DNA of 64,000 bases, from positions 20,034,851 through 20,098,850 of the forward strand of contig JAJLRJ010000006.1 in NCBI GenBank assembly GCA_024195265.1. The letters are read 5' to 3'. The notes beneath the pieces were generated by a model, which worked only from the letters and a program-made list of their open reading frames with translations, did not search any database and was not told the DNA's origin. The translations under genes and the position numbers were made by a program. Source of the stretch: Dendrophyllia cribrosa. Taxonomy: Eukaryota > Cnidaria > Anthozoa > Scleractinia > Dendrophylliidae. Numbering within the stretch: position 1 is the stretch's first letter; each line of letters opens with the position of its first letter. Below are positions 43,745 to 52,900 of the stretch, piece after piece.

Positions 43745-44446
43745 ATGGAGGAGTTAACTACACAACTGGCTGAAGTACGACGCTTGGACACTAAAGGCGA
43801 ATACAAAGCTCAACTCGATAAGCTGGATAAAGAACACAAATTTATCCTCCTACGCTCACTCGAGAACTACAACAAGGAAATACGGCGTTCAAACTTGCCA
43901 GAACGCCTTCATCACATCAAGGAGCGTCTTTGTCACGTGGCACAATACCACCCCAACCTACCTTTCACCCTTTTGAATGAAAGGATAAAAGCTTGCCAAA
44001 ACTGCGAAGGCAAATTAAGCCTCAGGATGTTTTCATCTGAACTTTGCTGTGAGAACTGCGGGCTCTTAGAGCCTCTGGATGGTGTGACCTTTGATTATCA
44101 AGAGCTCTACGGTGGTGATTACAAAATTACCAAAAAAAGAATGCCCACAAAACGTTACAACTTCAAAAACTATCTCAACAAACATCTGAAATTTTGTGAG
44201 CCCTTCACCGGCTTGTCCTCAGAAGAAATACAACATGCAAATGATACCTTCAACTTCATTGAAGAACATCTACCAGATAGAATCTCTATGCCATTTGTAG
44301 CCTACAAAATCTTAGACGAGATAGTACTAAAATGGCCACAACGTGCTATTGTCAATTACTTCTGGCTACAAATTCCACAAAACTCAATATGTAAACACGA
44401 GCAACAATGGCAGATCGTGCTTGGAAAGATGGGTCACGTTGTGTGA
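43745..44446 (+). CDS. VLTF3-like late transcription factor (zinc ribbon), 233 residues
   Basis: ATG 43745. The first 80 residues are helical. A zinc ribbon uses C84-x2-C87 and C102-x2-C105-G (CQNCEGKL ... CENCGLLEPLDG). It is followed by YNFKNYLNKHLKFCEP and ISMPFVAYKILDEIV, then YFWLQIPQNS. This order (ribbon, then a RYNFKxYLxKHL-type helical domain) matches the poxvirus/NCLDV VLTF3 family, which drives transcription of late virion genes. It would be a candidate regulator of the GTATATAC boxes (inference). The box before it is weak (GTGTAC at 43733). The frame is intact. It is the last gene before a non-coding segment with palindromes. Confidence 0.62.
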   Translation: MEELTTQLAEVRRLDTKGEYKAQLDKLDKEHKFILLRSLENYNKEIRRSNLPERLHHIKERLCHVAQYHPNLPFTLLNERIKACQNCEGKLSLRMFSSELCCENCGLLEPLDGVTFDYQELYGGDYKITKKRMPTKRYNFKNYLNKHLKFCEPFTGLSSEEIQHANDTFNFIEEHLPDRISMPFVAYKILDEIVLKWPQRAIVNYFWLQIPQNSICKHEQQWQIVLGKMGHVV

Positions 44447-45043
44447 CATTGCGTTACTTGTCACGCGTGACACATTGCGTGACAGACCAAAAAAAGGACA
44501 AAACCCCTTGCAGGGAGGGGGTGCTCTCGTTTATATTGGTTCAGTTTCCCACGCGTGGGAATATTTATTGTCTCATCACCTTTCATGACAGCTACCATGA
44601 TTAGCATTTAGATTAAAAATAACATCTACACAATGGCACAAAGATAGTTTCCCACGCGTGGGAAATTATTTTTACCTATTTCACTCACTTCAAGAAAATA
44701 TTGAAAATATTGAAAATATTAAAAATTTAAAAGGGCGGTTGTCATTCCACATTTTACCGCTGGGAGCGAGGGTGGGAACTCAAGCATCACAGAAGGAATC
44801 ATTAGTTAAACAAGCCAAAGAAACTGTTTCCTCACGATCGTAGATCGATCTCTCGAACTGCAAATCCAGTGATTTTTTCACTTTCTTCTGATTCTGTCAT
44901 TCTGGCACTTTAGGTGGCATTTCTCGAAGTTACTGCGTCCACATCTGCAGTGTATTTAAACAAGATTGAAGCTCTGGTGGTATTTTATCGACCAAAGTTG
45001 GCAATAATGGCGGCCGAAGGAATATCGAAGCCTTATGACCGCG
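44447..45043. other. non-coding segment with a cluster of ACGCGT palindromes
   Basis: It contains TTGTCACGCGTGACA near 44458-44472 and TTCCCACGCGTGGGAA twice, near 44548 and 44648. All three are perfect or near-perfect dyads on ACGCGT. The TGCGTGACA half-site recurs around the first, and AAAATATTG repeats occur at 44695-44725. No supported gene. From about 44880 the sequence is ordinary and contains CGGCCGAAGG. Confidence 0.75.
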
Positions 45044-45120
45044 GGGGCCTGAGACGGGCAAAGAAAGATATTGTATATGCGGCACGAAATGTCCCTTTCA
45101 AGCAACAAGGGGTGTCTGGG
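45044..45120. repeat. duplicated YqaJ 3' end, copy 1
   Basis: Direct repeat of 45605-45681 (GGCAAAGAAAGATATTGTAT, GGCACGAAATGTCCCTTTCA). Copy 2 contains the last codons of YqaJ; copy 1 lies just 3' of the small ORF at 45135-45523. Confidence 0.9.
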
Positions 45121-45134
45121 CCTTGGTTGTTTCT

Positions 45135-45523
45135 TCAAGGAGCGTCTCCAGTCGTGTCTCCATCAGTAAATATATTAGTTTTTAATAAATCCGAAAGACT
45201 GATAGTTTCATCTTCATACGTGCATAGTCCCTCATCGATTGGGGGGTCGATGGTTGATAAATGAGCTTCTAACGGCGTAGGTGAGAACCTGACCATGGTT
45301 TGTTTAGTGCCATCTTCGTTTGTAATGTCTTGATATGATAAGCCTATCACCATATTAGCGATAAGCGTCTCAAACTGCTCCTCGGTTAAAACAAAGGCTG
45401 AAAAAAGCCTCCTGGCCCCCGTTTTAGTATTTGCCGTTCAGGTTGTGGAGCTTGTTGCTCCAACAAGGTTGGTGATCCTTGTGCGGTGGTAGCAGTCAAC
45501 GATTGTGCAGCTTGTGTCTCCAT
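45135..45523 (-). pseudogene. extra ORF of about 130 residues in a duplicated TIR-promoter/YqaJ-tail cassette
   Basis: ATG 45523 (METQAAQSLTATTAQGSPTL). It is preceded by a copy of the TIR edge (GTATATAC at 45544-45551, then GGGATTTCTTCAATTAGTAA). A one-base shift near 45410 links the Q/P-rich start to FVLTEEQFETLIANMVIG, then QDITNEDGTKQTMVRFSPTP and an acidic C-terminus. No family recognised. Its flanks copy those of YqaJ on both sides, so it occupies a second cassette of the same design. Confidence 0.55.
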
Positions 45524-45539
45524 CAGTTTTGTACGCAGT

Positions 45540-45592
45540 GTGCGTATATACCAAGGGTAGGGATTTCTTCAATTAGTAATACCTCCCTAGCC
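45540..45592 (-). promoter_or_regulatory. internal copy of the TIR inner edge
   Basis: GCGTATATACCAAGGGTAGG followed by GATTTCTTCAATTAGTAATACC repeats the inner edge of the right TIR (46776-46815), 1.2 kb away and in the same orientation. It faces the ORF at 45523. Confidence 0.75.
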
Positions 45593-45604
45593 TTCTGGCA
45601 GCGT

Positions 45605-45681
45605 AGGGCCTGAGACTGGCAAAGAAAGATATTGTATATGCGGCACGAAATGTCCCTTTCAAGCAACAAGGGCTGTCTGGG
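45605..45681. repeat. duplicated YqaJ 3' end, copy 2
   Basis: Direct repeat of 45044-45120. It includes the YqaJ stop at 45659. Confidence 0.9.
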
Positions 45682-46769
45682 GCAGCCTACCCTGTAAAAA
45701 GGCTTCCAACATGGCACTGTCATCACAGATGTTGTTTTCAAAGGTTACAATAGGGCTGGTTTTGTCAAGGTGTTTTTGTTTTGACAAGTTTTCATGAAAA
45801 CTTTTGATTGATTCGTGAATATTTTCTAAGAAATTTGATTGTTTTGTTTCCCAAATTTCTGTTATGTCCAGCAGCTTCCATGCGAAGAAGGCTACTGTCT
45901 TGTAATAGTTTGGGGGCCAATGTTCACTGAATGTCCTTCTGTTTATGTCCTTCAAAAAATCTAAATCGTTTCGTTTCTGATCCCCATCATACGTCGTATA
46001 AAACCAATCACCGCTACACAAGATATCTCCCGCTGAAATTCCTCTCATAATTTTTTCAAACATTGCTGTATCTTGTGTTGCCCCGAGGTTAAGCAATTTC
46101 GTTTGATTTGGAAATAAATTTTGCTTGCAAGATAGAAGATAAATACCACACGCGAGTGCTGATAATTTTTTTGTTTTGTGTACGACCCCTTTGTTAAGCA
46201 AGGAATTGTGTTCAAGGCTAAGGTCAAGCTGCTTTAAAGAACACATTCTGAAATAGGCGTCGACAAGCAAGCCTTTGTTTTAAAACTCTCTCCCCGCTGA
46301 GAGCAAGGCCGGTTTGTATTTGATCACGGTATTGATTAAGAATTTTTTTAACTGTGATCTTTCTGGTGTAAGGACACTTGAACTCTAGCAAGACAATAGT
46401 CTTGTCTTTGTGTGAGAAGTATCCGTCTGGACTGCAAGTGATCTTCCCAAAAAGAGGGTGATCCTTTGCAAGATTTAGAGAGCCCGTATATCCGAAAACT
46501 TTGACAGAATGTTTCTTCTCAAAGTATTCACGGACTAGAGGCTCAAATAATGTGCCCCAAGCGCAGGCCACATTTTTGCTCATATCAATGGGCTTTACTT
46601 TTTTGCGGATTAGACTTGACTGACTCTCAAATGGCGAAGATCCTGTCAAGGCAGAGATCTCCGATGCGCCGATTGTGTTTTGTCTGGCTTTGACCCATTC
46701 TTCGCTCTTTTGGATCAAGCCAGTCTCGCGTGATTTCAGGAAGTCCTTGAATGCTTGCACGTTCGCCAT
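45659..46769 (-). pseudogene. YqaJ-type exonuclease/recombinase of element 2, one frameshift
   Basis: ATG 46769 lies 9 bp inside the GTATATAC box at 46778-46785. Nuclease core: GASEISALTGSSPFES, GTLFEPLVREYF, TCSPDGYF (catalytic D), LLEFKCPYTRK (E-x-K) and YRDQIQTGLALSGE. After a frameshift near 46275 the other frame continues with DAYFRMCSLKQLDLSLEHNS and a long C-terminal domain to the stop at 45659, about 365 codons overall. It probably processes double-strand ends during replication or recombination. The element 1 homologue shifts frame within a few codons of the same place, but in the opposite direction. Confidence 0.85.
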
Positions 46770-46771
46770 GG

Positions 46772-46978
46772 GTGTGCGTATATACCTAGGGTAGGGATTT
46801 CTCCAATTGGTAATACCTTTGCGGGCGGGCGGGCTCGGGGTTTGATGGGTGGGCATGCCCGGAGTAGTATAGAGGGAGGGATGTCAAATGCGTTTTTTTC
46901 CAAGACCACTGCGTTCGGACCGCTTATTTCACAGGGTCTTGGAAAAAAACGAATTTGACTCCCTCCCTCTATACTACT
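46772..46978. repeat. right terminal inverted repeat of element 2 with 116-bp hairpin
   Basis: Inverse of 29602-29826. The hairpin 46863-46978 again starts AGTAGTATAG and ends CTATACTACT, but its stem has lost part of the apex compared with the left end. TTATA follows directly. Confidence 0.93.
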
Positions 46979-47086
46979 TTATATAGTAAAAAAGTTCAAT
47001 TTTTTGGCGAAATTTCAAGTCACCGAAAATTCATAATCGCTTGCGTTGGAAATGTCACGAGCGGTTGTTGACATCCTCGGGCGGCG

Positions 47087-47796
47087 GTCAAAGTGGAGGC
47101 ATTGAAACTCAATATTGATTTTCAAGCGTTTCTAAAGCCTTTGAAGGAGTTGCTTACATGCTAGTGGATATTTACCAGTTACATGATCCAAATCGCCAAA
47201 TTTTAGAATTTTATCGGCTCAATTGAAGCTGATTAACCTCCATTTCGTCCATAAAATCTTATGGCATTTGGGAATTTTGGGCCGATCAGATGACATAAAT
47301 TTTCGATTTTCTCAAGGAGAACCGTTGCGAATTCGACCTTAAAACTTGGCATGGTATATTTGCAATACTGATACATTAGGACTGTGAAGTAAAATTGTCG
47401 AAAAATTAGGTATCAGGAGCATTTTTATGCTGTTAAACATGACGTTAATTTCGCCGCCATTTTAGGCGCTCTTCGAAGGTGTTTTTAAAATGGTCGCAAA
47501 ATCACAATATCAACAGATTTGAAATATTTTAAAAGCTAGCAATGAATAAAAATAGTTGTTCCGAGTTTATGTAAAGTTTGACTTCAAATGGATTTATTTT
47601 AAGGCTTGAGCGGCGCTTCGTCCTTGCACCTAAACTTGTACATTTGATCGAGCGAAAAACCAGACTTTGACCGCACTTTCAAACTTTCGCGAATATCTGA
47701 AAAATAAAAAATCACTGGAACTTTTAAACATGTTTTCGGAGAAGCATTCACCAAAGGGTATTTTTGGACAAAATATGAGCGATTCGCCAAATGGGT
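47087..47796 (-). repeat. dispersed repeat A, copy 2
   Basis: Inverse copy of 25674-26330, about 110 bp right of element 2. With copy 1 it forms a 21-kb inverted pair around element 2, so pairing could loop out the whole insertion. Confidence 0.85.
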
Positions 47797-48304
47797 CGTT
47801 GACGGAGCGTTTTTGATCCTTACAGGCAGCCACTCTTAAGTATGGCTCTCAACGACGTAATTTGTTCTTTTTGAGCTCGTGGCCTGCCAGATTCCATATT
47901 TTCCTGTTTCCTACGCACAAATACGCACCTTCTAGCATTTGTTTCAAAACAGAATCATACTTTCAAATATCTGAAGATATTAAAGAAACTGGGAAAAGGA
48001 CCTATTTAAATTGCCATACTGAAGATAAAAACGTTCTAACTAAGAAAACAAAAAAAATCAATTAATCGAAAGGCTCCTGTGAGCCAACTCGCGAATAAGA
48101 AATGCTCTACACATCACTGGCTCTCATTTGAGCGACCCTTCCTTCAAAAAGGTGTCGAAATGTAGTTAAATAGAAATTTTGAATTTAGACATGTGTTTAG
48201 TCGATTTGGTCGAGGAGACACTAGAATTCGTGGAAGTTTCATTGTATCAATTAACACTTTCGATAAGATTGCCAAATTTATCTATCCACGCGCAACGTAA
48301 TGTA
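47797..48304. other. intronic sequence, no gene seen
   Basis: AT-rich. No motif recognised. Confidence 0.35.
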
Positions 48305-49395
48305 ATCCACATTATCAAAATTAGTTATGAAACAGATTTTCTTCAAATCTTGTATGTGAATTACACTTTGTCTAGTAACTTTAAAAACAGATTTCGTTTG
48401 GTCTGAAAATGTTTTCTTCAGCAATTTACAGGGGGTCCCCTCCATCTTGGCGTATGCTTTATTTGTACTTGCGGCCTTTTCCACACCCAGTCGCATACAC
48501 CAAGATGTAGTCACTGATTTCAGTTCAAGGCAGTAAGCTCTGAATTAACAATATACGCATTATGTCTTGTTTTTGATGCTTTATTCTCAGATTAATAATT
48601 ACAGATCAAGAGGCTTTTTTGTAAACTTACTTCTCAAGCAAAATTAGCGGACATTGAACAAAGCAGTATTTTGCAGGATTTTGCATGCATCGAGGACAGT
48701 TAATGGGCACTTTGAAGGCTATCAACAATTTAAATACAGCTGTATACTGATGTATACTAGTATAATTTTGTATTCTGCTGTAGTTTGAAACTATTTTTGT
48801 GTTTCTCTGATGGGAAACAACATTGTTCGGGTCACATTTGCACTGTATTTGCACGCTTAGGTTGTCTCCTAATTTGCATAATTCGTAAATACCGGTATTT
48901 CAAAGCGGCTTCATGGTCTGAAAACCAACTGGCCACACAATTTTTTTTCATGATATTTAAGATTACGTCTATTGTTCTATGGTTGCAAGGAAATTGCTCT
49001 ACGGCGATCCACTTTTGGTTTAGATTAATTTTTGTGAACCCATTTATCCCGTTTTATTACAAGCTGTGAAAGTACGTTGATAGAAGGTATTGTTTAACTA
49101 CTTGGAACAAGTCCAGTTATAATAACAGGACTTGTACCTGTCAAACAACAGTAGAATTTAGCTCTGCATCAAATTTTAAGTATTGTGAGAAGTTGCCAAA
49201 GTTAGCGAAATTTTGCATTTTTCATACTAAAAAATATCAAATTTGGTCCCCCCAGGGGACCTCCCTGTAAATTGCTGAAGAAAACATTTTGAGACCAAAC
49301 GAAATGTGTTGTTAAAGTTACTAGACAGTGTAATTCACATGCAAGGTTTGAGGAAAATCTGTTTCATGACTAATTTTGATTATGAGGATCTTAGG
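48305..49395. mobile_element. non-autonomous element with about 130-bp terminal inverted repeats
   Basis: 48311-48440 (AAAATTAGTTATGAAACAGA ... AAAATGTTTTCTTCAGCAAT, TTACAGGGGGTCCCCTCC) is mirrored by 49250-49395. The interior has no gene. Terminal bases and a duplication could not be fixed. Confidence 0.75.
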
Positions 49396-49640
49396 AAGAC
49401 AACCACTTAAGGTCTAAATACGCAGTTCTGTAGAAAAACGCAAGGATATATTTTCACTCAAGGAACAGATCCACTGGCGACATATAAAAGTTGACCTTTA
49501 GCGCATATAGCGACGTCGCTGCGATAAATAACTTTGACTTTTGATTTAGAGTTGAATGTTTCGGGTGGCAATTTTGGAATAAAGTACTTAAATTAAGACT
49601 TTCGATTAAGGTTTTTAACTTCATAAAGAAAAACGTTATT
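49396..49640. other. intronic sequence, no gene seen
   Basis: No feature supported. Confidence 0.3.
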
Positions 49641-49715
49641 TGACGTCTCCACCAGGATTTGAACGCAGGAGACGATTATGCTAAACAGTGCGCCACAAGA
49701 TAACAGAGAAACTGA
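49641..49715 (-). tRNA. tRNA-like sequence (pseudo-tRNA or SINE head)
   Basis: On the minus strand an A-box-like TGGCGCACTGTTTAGC (49681-49695 region) is followed about 20 bp later by a B-box-like GCGTTCAAATCC (49655-49666) and TGGTGGAGACG. The spacing suits a tRNA T-arm and D-arm, but the acceptor stem does not close well. It is more likely a tRNA-derived SINE or tRNA pseudogene than a working tRNA. Confidence 0.4.
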
Positions 49716-50514
49716 TAAGAGTTAAATTTTAATGTTAATTCAACCGTGTCCAGTTCTCTCCTATTTCAAACTGTACGCATTTGTGTCACGCTAAGGCATG
49801 AAAGACATAAATTAGGTTTATTTAAACTTTTTCAAATAGCGTGCTGTAACATTTTCCAAAGTCTTGCAACATCTATTTGAAATCCGCAGATCGGTTATAA
49901 GCCTTATGCACTGGTCAGTGAATTACCAAGAAAAGTTTACAGCCCAGGGATGGAAGGAAGAAGTAAAAACTTGCATATTTGCCACTGTCTGCGATAACCC
50001 GTTCATAACGCTTCACATATTTACGAGTTAAAATTGACAATTTATACAACGAAATGTATGGATGTATGCCTACATTTCCATGTAAAAATCGTGGTTTGCA
50101 TTTCTGCTAAATTTAGAATAAGTAATCTATTCATTTACCCTGTAAATCGGTTAATTCGATATTTTAAAAAGTGTCAAGCTGTTTCCATAAAGGCTAATAG
50201 ACGCCCTTTTTCTATTTTGGTTCATCGATAAAGGGTTAGTAAAAATAGATTAATCGCGGTTTTATATTTGTCAGAGAGGTCTTGCCATAAACGCGCACGT
50301 GAGTATTGGCGCTTCATTCTCTTTCCTGCTTGTCTGTTATGTTCATGCACCACTACTAAGATCTCCAAATTGATTAATGAGTGCCTTAAACTTGTCAAGA
50401 GTCACTGAACTTCGTACTGCAAGACTATTTTGGAACGAACAGGTGTAACTGCATGTGGATCATCAACAATTCGTTGGATGTAATTCGCCTTTGCAGGAAA
50501 AACAACTTTCGCTT
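49716..50514. other. intronic sequence; part of a dispersed repeat
   Basis: 49895-49990 (GCCTTATGCACTGGTCAGTG, AATTACCAAG, GTTTACAGCC) recurs at 63620-63730. No gene. Confidence 0.5.
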
Positions 50515-51366
50515 AATCAGGTGAGTACTTGGGACTTTTCCACTCTTTATACTAGCCTTCCACATGCCAAACTTAAACATCAACTCCATGATCTCCTCGA
50601 AAGGGTTTTTAACATCAGAGGGAAGAGTTTCATAGCAACCAATAATTTCCACACATTCTGGGCTAATGATAGGAAGTCTACGAAGTACACTTACTTCTCC
50701 TGTAGGGAACTGTGCCTCGCTATTGACTTTCTTATCGACAATATCTACGTCCGCTTCGGAAACTCAGTTTTTCGGCAAATTATTGGCATACCAATGGGCA
50801 CTAACAGCGCACCTTTGTTGGCTGATCTGTTCCTCCACACCTTCGGGTATGATTTCATGCTCAGAACAATGAAGGAAGATATCACCAAAGCCGTCCAATT
50901 TAGCAACACCTTTCGTTATATCAACGATTTATTGAGTGTTAACAATGAGAATTTTGGAAATTGCATCAGCAACATTTACCCGTCGGACCTGGAACTAAAG
51001 GACACTACCTTAACATCAAATGAAGTGTGTTATCTGGACACGAGAATCAAGAATGGTGACAGCAACACACCTTTCTATCTCAGCGTCTACGACAAGAGGG
51101 ATGACTCCTCATTTTGGATTGTCAATGTTCCTCATATGGACAGCAACATTCCTGCCAATCTGGCCTATGGTGTTTATATATCTCAATTGGTGAGATGTGC
51201 TACAATTTGCACATCGAAGTTGGATTTTCTACATAGACTTCGCCGACTTTCATCACGTCTCCTTCGCCAAGGGTTCAAATCTACACTCCTTCGTAAATCG
51301 TTTACTTCAAACGCCACAGTGCCATCATTGAGAAAAATGGCACTACAATACGGGAGATGGGACTAG
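50515..51366 (+). pseudogene. Penelope-like element reverse transcriptase (C-terminal part), catalytic site mutated
   Basis: One open frame: STWDFSTLYTSLPHAKL, IDFLIDNIYVRFGNSVF, IGIPMGTNSAPLLADLFL, TFRYINDLLSVNN, VCYLDTRIKN, VNVPHMDSNIP. These are the palm and thumb blocks of Penelope-like reverse transcriptases that I recall as numerous in coral genomes. The catalytic YIDD reads YIND, so polymerase activity is lost. The 5' half of the reverse transcriptase and a GIY-YIG endonuclease domain are not seen. It lies in the ABCC intron, antisense to the host gene. Confidence 0.82.
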
Positions 51367-51815
51367 CAATCCAAAATTGAGAGACACCGCCGTATCCTTT
51401 GTTATTTTAGATCCTTTATATTATCCTAGCGCCCCTATTTAAATTCTATATTGCTTCCATTCAGTTTGATGCAGGTGAGCGCACGCAATTTAACGTACTA
51501 CGTATAGGATTTAATGGAGCCGAAACCAATTGTGGAATTGCACACATTTTAGGCATACTACTGATGAACAGTTACGAAATTCAGATATGTTTAGAAGCCA
51601 CATTTATTTGAAGTCTGTTCCCTTTGAATATAATGATCGTCTGCTCTTCAAATTCCAGAACCTTTCAGCAGATCTAAATAAGGGTTTTGGATCTAGAGAA
51701 TCATTGTTCAAAAAAAGATTAACTGGATTTGAAACCTGTGAATAAAAACACTGATTTTCGAATTTATATTCTCTGTTATTCCTTGCTAATAGCTTCCATT
51801 AACCAGTGGTATTTC
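51367..51815. other. no gene seen; possible Penelope 3' sequence
   Basis: Follows the reverse transcriptase. A short open frame at 51530-51745 has no recognisable motif. Confidence 0.3.
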
Positions 51816-52240
51816 TACCTAAACTTAGCTATATCATTACTTGTCTGAACTATGATAGCCACATCATTACTTGTCAGAACTGGGAGGCCGAACGGATAAG
51901 TTTGTAAAAAGCCATGTCATTACTTGTCAGAACTGGGAGGCCGGACGAGTCAGTTCGTAAATAGCCATGTCATTACTTGTCAAAACTGGGATGAGTACGG
52001 GTCAGTTTGTGAATAGCCATGTCATTAACTGTCAAAACGGGGAGGCCGGGGAAGGTCAATTTGTAAGTATCCCTGTCATTACTTGTCAGAACTGTGGGGC
52101 CGGACGGTTCCGTTCGTAAAAAGCCATGTCATTACTTGTCAGAACTGGAAAGCTGGAGCAGGTCGGTTGGTAAATAGCCATGTCATTACCTGTCAGAACT
52201 GGGTCAACTGGGCTACTGAGTTGATAGCCATGTGACCGAC
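51816..52240. repeat. about 60-bp tandem repeat (satellite), about seven copies
   Basis: The unit core is TAGCCATGTCATTACTTGTC then AGAACTGGGAGGCCGGA and a GTCAGTTCGTAAA-like end. Copies diverge, most at the right end. No spacers or flanking cas-like genes, so not a CRISPR. Confidence 0.9.
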
Positions 52241-52900
52241 TTGTTTTCATTCAATTTACTTAGCTTTTTAGAAAATAGACTATTGAATAGATTTGCTCTA
52301 CGACAACAACAATTCGCTCTATCATCTCAAAATAATGTCCCCAAATATTTGAATCTTTCCTGATGTCGTTGTTTGCATTTTGCCTCATTAGCAAAAAGCA
52401 AACAATCAGCTACTGACAAATGGACTACAACAGAGCATGTCACACTTGGTAATCAGTCTAATATGCTGAATCTTCTCGGAGAAATTAACATTCAAAAACT
52501 GTAAAATGTTCAAAGAGTGTATGGCTGGGTGGCAAGAGTTGCCCTCCAGCCATAAATTTATTTCTCAAAAATTATTGATTTTGAATTTTCCAGCAGAGCA
52601 TAGTTTACCAAGTTTACCAAGCTCTTTTAACTTATGGAGTTCATTTATTTGTAGCTAGTTGTGTCATTTACGCTAAGGTATGCCAAAGGAAACAAAGATC
52701 CGCCTAAAGTAATTTTTAATGTAAGTCCACGTTTGCAAATTCACTTCTTTTCCCTCTTATTAATTGTTTATGTAGTTCTTCCCTTGAACGTTCATCGTTT
52801 GAATAGCCTGCCGAGGCCATCCTACCCGACGTTGGATGCATTTGCAAAACTGTCAAGGTTAGATTAGATTTTTTCGGATTTAGAACTGTTCAGCTCTTAC
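52241..52900. other. intronic sequence, no gene seen
   Basis: AT-rich; ends at the exon donor. Confidence 0.4.

Larger units (their letters stand above)
29602..46978. mobile_element. Polinton/Maverick-like element 2, complete in layout, in the ABCC4-like intron
   Basis: 17.4 kb between TIRs that start AGTAGTATAG and end CTATACTACT, flush with the 5-bp direct repeat TTATA (29597-29601 and 46979-46983). Size, AG/CT ends, PolB, retroviral integrase, packaging ATPase and capsid-type genes define the class. Polintons usually make 6-bp duplications, and the sixth base does not match here. The coding part is visibly richer in G+C than the flanks. Intact frames: the candidate capsid, jelly-roll-like gene, VLTF3-like gene and four small genes. 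Frameshifts or stops affect PolB, integrase, ATPase and several others. I found no adenain-type protease. Confidence 0.92.
24338..52900 (-). other. 28.6-kb intron of the ABCC4-like gene
   Basis: It is bounded by the donor GTAAGAG (reading from 52900 downward) and the acceptor CTTGCAG ending at 24338. Both flanking exons keep a phase-1 junction at a Gly codon. It holds Polinton element 2, an inverted pair of a dispersed repeat, a TIR element, a tRNA-like sequence, a Penelope-like reverse transcriptase and a 60-bp satellite. Confidence 0.85.

Noticed and set aside
46224..46300. Programmed ribosomal frameshift in YqaJ (T TTA AAA heptamer in element 2)
   Set aside because: The heptamer would give a -1 shift, but the needed shift is +1, and element 1 shifts the other way without the heptamer. 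Decay or assembly error is simpler.
51816..52240. Regular 60-bp repeats, CRISPR-like at first sight
   Set aside because: Whole units repeat, including the parts between the best conserved words; there are no unique spacers, and the context is an animal intron. It is a satellite.
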